This document shows, in pieces, positions 1 to 3,321 of a stretch of DNA of 5,547 nucleotides. Each line of letters starts with the position of its first letter. The first letter of the stretch is position 1. Source of the stretch: Planctomycetota bacterium (GTDB lineage Bacteria; Planctomycetota; Phycisphaerae; Sedimentisphaerales; Anaerohalosphaeraceae); NCBI GenBank assembly GCA_021160785.1, contig JAGHBX010000616.1, forward strand, positions 1 through 5,547, written 5' to 3'. The notes under the pieces were generated by a model. That model was not told where the DNA came from. It did not search any database and saw only the letters and a program-made list of their open reading frames with translations. Position numbers and translations under genes: made by a program.

Positions 1-1193
1 CCCGGTGTTTTCCAGTATAGGGTTCGTTTGGCAAGCGTCTTCGATTCGCCGGTTATTGCGGGCCAGACGTTTACGCCGTCCCATGCCGGGTCCTTGTCCA
101 TCTCGACGCCGGCAAGGGCGCACAATGTCGGCATCCAGTCGACGATATGGATTGGGGCGTCGGTCTTGCCGGGCTTTAGGCGCTTGGGCCAGTTAACAAG
201 GCCGGGCACGCGGATTCCACCTTCGAAGACGTCACCCTTCCAGCCGCGCAGCGGTCGGTTGTCGCCCAATACCGTATGCGGCTTGTTGGCGTATCGGCCT
301 TTGTATTGCGTCTCGCTGTGCCAACTCTTCTGGGCGCCGTTATCGCTTACAAACACGATAAGTGTGTTACCACGCAGCCCGGCATTGTCGACCGCCTGCA
401 CGATCTTTCCGATCCCTGCGTCCATGTGCGTAACGCTGGCGGCATACCACCGCCGGGACTCGCTTTCGATATCCTTATACATGTCCAGCCACTCGTCCGG
501 CTCGTGCAGCGGATAATGCGGCACGCTGTAGGCGACGTATAAGAAGAACGGCTTGCCGTGCCTGCCGCGAATGATCCGCACGGCCTCGTCGGTGATCAAG
601 TCGGTGGCGTGCCCGGCTTCCTCGAAAAGCTCGTCGTTGCGATGCCAGGTCTTCGTTCCTGTCTTGTAAAGATGCGTGTAAGGGTCGATCTGGCCGGCGA
701 AATAGCCGTAAGACGATTGGAAACCGAACTTCGTAGGCACGCACTCCGGCGGCGAGCCCATGTGCCATTTGCCGCTGATTGCGGTGCTGTAGCCCTTGCG
801 GCGGAGGGCCTCTGCGAGGGTTACGGTGTCGGGATCGAAAATCTGCCCGTATGCCGGCGCCAGCACTCCGTAGCGGCTCGGATATTGCCCGGTCATCAGA
901 CCCACGCGCGTGGGCGTGCAGGTCGGCATGACATAATGCTGGTTCAAGGCAACGCCATTTTTAGCGAGTGCGTCGATATTCGGCGTGTGTATCCGCGAAC
1001 CCTGATAGCTGACGTCGGCCCAGCCGAGGTCGTCGGCAATGATATACAGGATGTTGGGCTTGCTGTCGGCGCGCTGCCCGGATTGGGCCGGCAGAGTAGT
1101 ACACCCCGCCTGGGGCAGAACCGCCCCTGCCGCCAAAGACGCTCCCGCCATCTTCATAAACGTACGCCGATTCAATTCGTGGTGATTTGTCAT
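1..1193 (-). CDS. Tat-exported Cys-type sulfatase, N-terminal 397 residues (runs off left edge)
   Basis: A type I (formylglycine) sulfatase that hydrolyses sulfate esters, probably of a polysaccharide or aryl sulfate; the substrate cannot be told from sequence. The N-terminus has a twin-arginine motif (NRRTFMK, residues 8-14) and a short hydrophobic stretch, so export is by Tat. C31 follows QAG, a poor lipobox, so lipid anchoring is doubtful. PNILYIIADDLG (46-57) supplies metal-binding D54/D55. C92-T-P-T-R96 with TG at 101-102 is the sulfatase signature, and C92 is the residue converted to formylglycine. GKWHMG (K142, H144), H226, SDNG (D284, N285) and K319 in RGWKGDVFEGG match the usual active-site positions. 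The frame is intact to the edge and lacks only the C-terminal part; related enzymes are roughly 450-550 residues. The start is fixed by an in-frame TAA two codons upstream and GAGGG at 1202-1206, 8 nt from the ATG. It lies 132 bp downstream of the nitroreductase on the same strand; no confident promoter was seen. Confidence 0.95.
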   Translation of the reverse strand, partial: MTNHHELNRRTFMKMAGASLAAGAVLPQAGCTTLPAQSGQRADSKPNILYIIADDLGWADVSYQGSRIHTPNIDALAKNGVALNQHYVMPTCTPTRVGLMTGQYPSRYGVLAPAYGQIFDPDTVTLAEALRRKGYSTAISGKWHMGSPPECVPTKFGFQSSYGYFAGQIDPYTHLYKTGTKTWHRNDELFEEAGHATDLITDEAVRIIRGRHGKPFFLYVAYSVPHYPLHEPDEWLDMYKDIESESRRWYAASVTHMDAGIGKIVQAVDNAGLRGNTLIVFVSDNGAQKSWHSETQYKGRYANKPHTVLGDNRPLRGWKGDVFEGGIRVPGLVNWPKRLKPGKTDAPIHIVDWMPTLCALAGVEMDKDPAWDGVNVWPAITGESKTLAKRTLYWKTP

Positions 1194-1239
1194 GTCTTAT
1201 GCCCTCGTGTAATTATTGTGTCTTTGACTTTGAATAGTT

Positions 1240-1276
1240 GGAATCGCCTTCGGCGATGCTATTTTTAGCAGATTCC
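1240..1276. repeat. Fold-back element: two small hairpins inside a closing stem
   Basis: GGAAT (1240-1244) and ATTCC (1272-1276) are exact complements. They enclose two perfect small hairpins, CGCC-TTC-GGCG (1245-1255) and GCTA-TTTT-TAGC (1258-1269), separated by two bases. The result is a three-way-junction fold, which could form on either strand. It lies in the gap between the nitroreductase and sulfatase genes and would be in their mRNA if they are co-transcribed. It could be an mRNA processing or stability element or part of a dispersed repeat; its role is unknown. Confidence 0.5.
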
Positions 1277-1297
1277 TCGGCTACGCTCGGAATGACA
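1270..1297. repeat. Dispersed-repeat-like intergenic sequence
   Basis: A 28-nt stretch bounded by the inverted repeat ATTCC (1272-1276) / GGAAT (1289-1293), containing the direct repeat CTCGG-CTACG-CTCGG (1276-1290). Read on the minus strand it begins TGTCATTCCGAGCGTAGC. From memory, strings of this form recur as non-coding dispersed repeats in many bacterial genomes and are often mis-called as tiny ORFs. Only one copy is visible here, so repeat status is inferred. It overlaps the ATTCC arm of the adjacent fold-back element. Confidence 0.45.
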
Positions 1298-1325
1298 ACT
1301 CACGTTTTGTTAGAGTCGCTGAGGA

Positions 1326-1847
1326 CTAAATGCTGTCAAATTCCCATTTGTCGTAGCTTACGATTTTGGTCAGGGGTTCTCTTTTCTTTGCGGGGGCTCC
1401 GCCGGCGGGGTAGCCTATGGGCATTAGTTCGATGATCTGGATATCTTCCGGGATGCCGAGTATCGCCCGCACTTTGTCCGGGAAGAACGAGCCGATCCAG
1501 CAGGTTGCAAGGCCTTCGGCTGTCGCCTGCAATGCGATGTGCTCGAGTGCGATTGCGATATCAATGGGTCCTATCGCCTGCCCGCATCGCATTACGTAGT
1601 CGCTGTTGCTGCAGGCGACAATCACGGCGGGGGCGGAGCCAACGAAGGCCTGATCGTTCGCGGCCGGGATGAGTTTTGCTCGGGTTGCCGCGTCCTGCAC
1701 AACGATAAATCGCCAGTCCTGGAAGTTGCGAGCCGAGGGCGCGAGCCTGGCGGCGTCCAGGACCCTGTCGAGTTTCTCCGGCTCAATCGCCCGGTCTTCG
1801 TACGTCCTGCACGAATAACGCTTGTCTATCGCTTCAAAAACGTCCAT
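1326..1847 (-). CDS. Small FMN-dependent nitroreductase family protein
   Basis: A 173-residue flavin oxidoreductase of the nitroreductase superfamily, which typically reduces nitro compounds or quinones with NAD(P)H in the cytoplasm; the physiological substrate is unknown. The N-terminal KRYSCRTY (residues 9-16) is the FMN-phosphate-binding arginine motif. LAPSARNFQDWRFIVV (35-50) is the characteristic APS-x-x-N-x-Q-x-W/P segment, and GLATCWIGSF (112-121) is the second flavin-binding motif. GYP (145-147) followed by KKREPLTKIV (154-163) and W168 forms the usual C-terminal tail. Length fits the short single-domain class. An in-frame ATG 39 codons upstream (position 1964) is rejected, because those codons show no family similarity and the ATG at 1847 has a good ribosome site. 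The gene is transcribed toward the sulfatase and is divergent from the tRNA. The products have no obvious functional link to either neighbour. Confidence 0.92.
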   Translation of the reverse strand: MDVFEAIDKRYSCRTYEDRAIEPEKLDRVLDAARLAPSARNFQDWRFIVVQDAATRAKLIPAANDQAFVGSAPAVIVACSNSDYVMRCGQAIGPIDIAIALEHIALQATAEGLATCWIGSFFPDKVRAILGIPEDIQIIELMPIGYPAGGAPAKKREPLTKIVSYDKWEFDSI

Positions 1848-1853
1848 AATCGT

Positions 1854-1859
1854 TCTCCC
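1854..1859 (-). promoter_or_regulatory. Ribosome binding site deciding the nitroreductase start
   Basis: GGGAGA on the minus strand, with GGGAG (1859-1855) placed 7 nt before the ATG at 1847. It supports this start over the longer in-frame start at 1964. Confidence 0.75.
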
Positions 1860-1968
1860 AAAGTAGAGTGTTGTGCTGCAAAGCTGGTGCAGATGCGTGT
1901 ATTTTGCCGTAAATTTGGAAGATTTGCACGTTTTTTTTCCGTAAGTTGGCAAAAGATCGGGCAAAACA

Positions 1969-1997
1969 TTGACAAATCAGCCGAATATCTATATTGT
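1969..1997 (+). promoter_or_regulatory. Sigma70-type promoter for tRNA-Val
   Basis: A perfect -35 TTGACA (1969-1974) is followed by overlapping -10 candidates. TATATT (1990-1995) has five of six consensus bases and a 15-bp spacer; TATTGT (1992-1997) has a 17-bp spacer. Either places transcription start a few bases before the mature tRNA 5' end at 2010. Confidence 0.75.
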
Positions 1998-2009
1998 CGC
2001 TGATTCTCC

Positions 2010-2083
2010 GGGCGATTAGCTCAGTTGGCTAGAGCGCCTGCCTTACAAGCAGGAAGTCACAGGTTCAAGTCCTGTATCGCCCA
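2010..2083 (+). tRNA. tRNA-Val (anticodon UAC)
   Basis: A complete 74-nt cloverleaf can be read. The acceptor stem is GGGCGAT (2010-2016) with ATCGCCC (2076-2082) and discriminator A2083. The D stem is GCTC/GAGC (2019-2022, 2032-2035). The anticodon stem is CCTGC/GCAGG (2037-2041, 2049-2053) around the 7-nt loop CTTACAA, giving anticodon TAC at 2044-2046, which reads valine codons. The T arm is ACAGG/CCTGT (2059-2063, 2071-2075) with loop TTCAAGT. CCA is not encoded (A2083 is followed by T residues), so the end must be added by nucleotidyltransferase. A promoter lies just upstream and a terminator just downstream, so this is a single-tRNA unit. Confidence 0.97.
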
Positions 2084-2090
2084 TTTTTTC

Positions 2091-2125
2091 AGCCCGTTGT
2101 CAGATGATGACAATTGGGTTTTTTT
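2091..2125 (+). terminator. Rho-independent terminator after tRNA-Val
   Basis: TTGTCA (2097-2102) pairs with TGACAA (2108-2113) around a 5-nt loop. The stem extends by CCC (2093-2095) with GGG (2116-2118) across a small internal loop and is followed by seven T residues (2119-2125). It begins 8 nt after the tRNA, matching a short tRNA transcript. Confidence 0.85.
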
Positions 2126-2159
2126 ATGCCTAAGAGCAGGGTTTTTGGGTGGGCATTTG

Positions 2160-2186
2160 GATTTTAGATTGTCGATTTTAGATTGT
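2160..2186 (+). repeat. Two-copy 13-bp direct repeat upstream of the hisF promoter
   Basis: GATTTTAGATTGT occurs twice (2160-2172 and 2174-2186) separated by one C, giving a 14-bp period. It is AT-rich and ends 8 bp before the -35 box. It could be an UP-like element, a paired regulator site, or simply a short tandem duplication. Confidence 0.7.
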
Positions 2187-2194
2187 ATATTGTG

Positions 2195-2222
2195 TTGACA
2201 GCGGCCTTGGGGGAAGTATACT
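2195..2222 (+). promoter_or_regulatory. Sigma70-type promoter for hisF
   Basis: TTGACA (2195-2200), a 16-bp spacer, then TATACT (2217-2222), which has five of six consensus bases. The predicted start near 2229 gives a leader of about 55 nt before the hisF ATG. The leader holds only a weak TATAGA/TCTATA inverted repeat (2243-2248, 2262-2267). Confidence 0.82.
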
Positions 2223-2284
2223 CATGTTTTGGCTTATGCGTGTATAGACGTGAAATCTCAATCTATATTTAAGGAGAAATCAGG

Positions 2285-3046
2285 ATGGATAAACAGATCA
2301 GCATTATGCCTTGTCTTGATATGCAGAATGGTCGTGTTGTCAAGGGCGTTCATTTCGTGGATATTCGTGATGCGGGCGACCCTGTGGAGTGCGCCAAGGC
2401 CTATTGTGCGGCCGGGGCGGATGAGATTGCTCTTCTTGATATAACGGCGACGGTGGAGAATCGGCCCACCATGTTGGAGGTTGTCAGCACGGTTGCCGAG
2501 GCTGCGACGATTCCGTTTACGGTGGGCGGTGGGATCAACGATGTTGCTTCGGCTTCGGCGGTTTTAGCGGCGGGCGCGGACAAGAGATCGACGAGCAGCG
2601 CGGCTTTTCGCAAGCCCGAGATTGTTGCGGAAATGATCACCGAGTTCGGCCCGGAGAAGGTTACGGTGGCGATAGACGTGGATGTAAACGAGGCGCTTCC
2701 GTCGGGGTATGAAGTCTATATCGACGGTGGACGCACGGCGACGGGTGCGGATGCCTTAGAGTGGGCGAAAAAGGTCGACGGTTTTGGAGTGCCGGTGATC
2801 CTGCCGACGAGCAAGGCAGGCGACGGGGCACTTACGGGATACGATCTGCCGATTATCCGTGCGCTGGCCGGGGCGTGTTCTGCCCAGATCGTAGCGTCGG
2901 GTGGTGCGGGTACAATGGAACATTTCTACGAGGCCGTCGAGGCTGGCGCGACAATCCTGTTAGCCGCTTCGGTATTTCATTTCCACACAATCGATATACC
3001 GGACTTGAAAGCCTATCTCCGCGGGCGAGGCCTGAATATGAAGTAA
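2285..3046 (+). CDS. hisF: Imidazole glycerol phosphate synthase cyclase subunit HisF (divergent)
   Basis: A 253-residue (beta/alpha)8-barrel cyclase. With HisH it converts PRFAR and ammonia to imidazole glycerol phosphate and AICAR in histidine synthesis, in the cytoplasm. IMPCLDMQNGRVVKG (7-21) carries catalytic D12 and loop lysine K20. LLDITAT (50-56), FTVGGGI (78-84), VAID (128-131, catalytic D131), TGYD (184-187), SGGAG (205-209) and LLAASVFHFHTI (225-236) are HisF hallmarks, and length is normal. The start is fixed by AAGGAG (2271-2276), 8 nt before the ATG. Oddities, aligned by eye to remembered T. maritima HisF: R101 and S104 where V and N are usual (DKVSIN), S6 for gate R5, V171 for gate E167, and KAGDGA for the usual DRDGT loop. 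No hisA, hisH or other his gene is nearby. It could be a lineage-specific true HisF or a paralogue, such as the HisF-like amidation proteins of the WbuZ type. HisF family is near certain; exact function is less so. Confidence 0.9.
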   Translation: MDKQISIMPCLDMQNGRVVKGVHFVDIRDAGDPVECAKAYCAAGADEIALLDITATVENRPTMLEVVSTVAEAATIPFTVGGGINDVASASAVLAAGADKRSTSSAAFRKPEIVAEMITEFGPEKVTVAIDVDVNEALPSGYEVYIDGGRTATGADALEWAKKVDGFGVPVILPTSKAGDGALTGYDLPIIRALAGACSAQIVASGGAGTMEHFYEAVEAGATILLAASVFHFHTIDIPDLKAYLRGRGLNMK

Positions 3047-3143
3047 TGGGTCGATGGCGACAGGGCGAGAGGAGCATTGGGTCGGTCGCATGGGTCGCTC
3101 CTGCGCCGTGGGGGGTAATTCTGCCGATTTTTTCATTTTTTGC
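3047..3143 (+). other. Intergenic spacer after hisF with weak termination signals
   Basis: The heptamer TGGGTCG occurs three times (3047-3053, 3078-3084, 3091-3097). AGGAGC (3070-3075) pairs with GCTCCT (3097-3102) around a 21-nt loop. Two runs of six T (3128-3133, 3136-3141) follow, but 25 nt beyond the stem, so this is not a classical rho-independent terminator. No gene was seen. Some hisF transcription may read through. Confidence 0.4.
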
Positions 3144-3172
3144 TTGACATTCTGCGGAAAATGTTATCATAT
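3144..3172 (+). promoter_or_regulatory. Promoter for the alpha-2-macroglobulin gene
   Basis: A consensus -35 TTGACA (3144-3149) is followed by TATCAT (3165-3170, five of six bases) preceded by TGT, an extended -10, with a 15-bp spacer. An alternative -10, TCATAT (3167-3172), has a 17-bp spacer. Start near 3177 would leave an untranslated leader of about 145 nt. Confidence 0.68.
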
Positions 3173-3176
3173 TAGT

Positions 3177-3321
3177 GGTGCTTGTCTTTTGAAGTCTCCG
3201 AAAGGCGGACAGTAAAATGACATTTGACATACACTACTTTGGGGCGCCTTGCTTATCGCAGCATGTCCATACGCCACGCATACCTTGAAACGTTTACTTC
3301 TTTTTCGAAAGGGGGAATAAG
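3177..3321 (+). other. Long 5' leader of the macroglobulin mRNA, with possible hairpin and small ORF
   Basis: The leader contains a small GAAA-capped hairpin candidate (GTC-T-CC, GAAA, GG-CG-GAC, 3194-3210). It also holds a 23-codon frame (ATG 3217 to TGA 3288, beginning MTFDIHYFGAP) that ends 33 nt before the gene. An AAAGGCGG stretch (3201-3208) precedes this small ATG. A second TTGACA (3224-3229) lacks a suitable -10. The gene's own ribosome site is the G-run at 3311-3315, 6 nt before ATG 3322. No known riboswitch class is recognised, and regulation here is only a possibility. Confidence 0.4.

Noticed and set aside
1243..1266. Hairpin plus T-run as a rho-independent terminator on the plus strand
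   Set aside because: There is no plus-strand gene upstream for it to end. On the minus strand the hairpin is not followed by T residues, so it is treated as a fold-back element instead.
28..1268. Long plus-strand open frames (28-516 and 558-1268)
   Set aside because: They lie antisense to the sulfatase, whose minus-strand translation shows all family motifs without interruption; the plus-strand products resemble nothing.
1848..1964. Longer nitroreductase start at 1964
   Set aside because: The extra 39 codons have no family similarity and the internal ATG has a well-placed GGGAG ribosome site.
2229..2444. Plus-strand frame overlapping the start of hisF
   Set aside because: It is in a different frame from hisF, has no good ribosome site, and the HisF frame is clearly the real one.
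3185..3225. Resemblance of the leader to a cyclic-di-GMP-I riboswitch (CC-GAAA-GG followed by an A-rich stretch)
   Set aside because: The conserved GGGACGCAAAGCC-like core and the second helix with its tetraloop receptor are not present; similarity is limited to a GAAA hairpin.
2853..3230. Minus-strand frame across the hisF end and spacer
   Set aside because: It is antisense to clear HisF motifs and no recognisable protein features were seen.
3224..3257. Second promoter in the macroglobulin leader (TTGACA at 3224)
   Set aside because: No acceptable -10 box lies 16-18 bp downstream.
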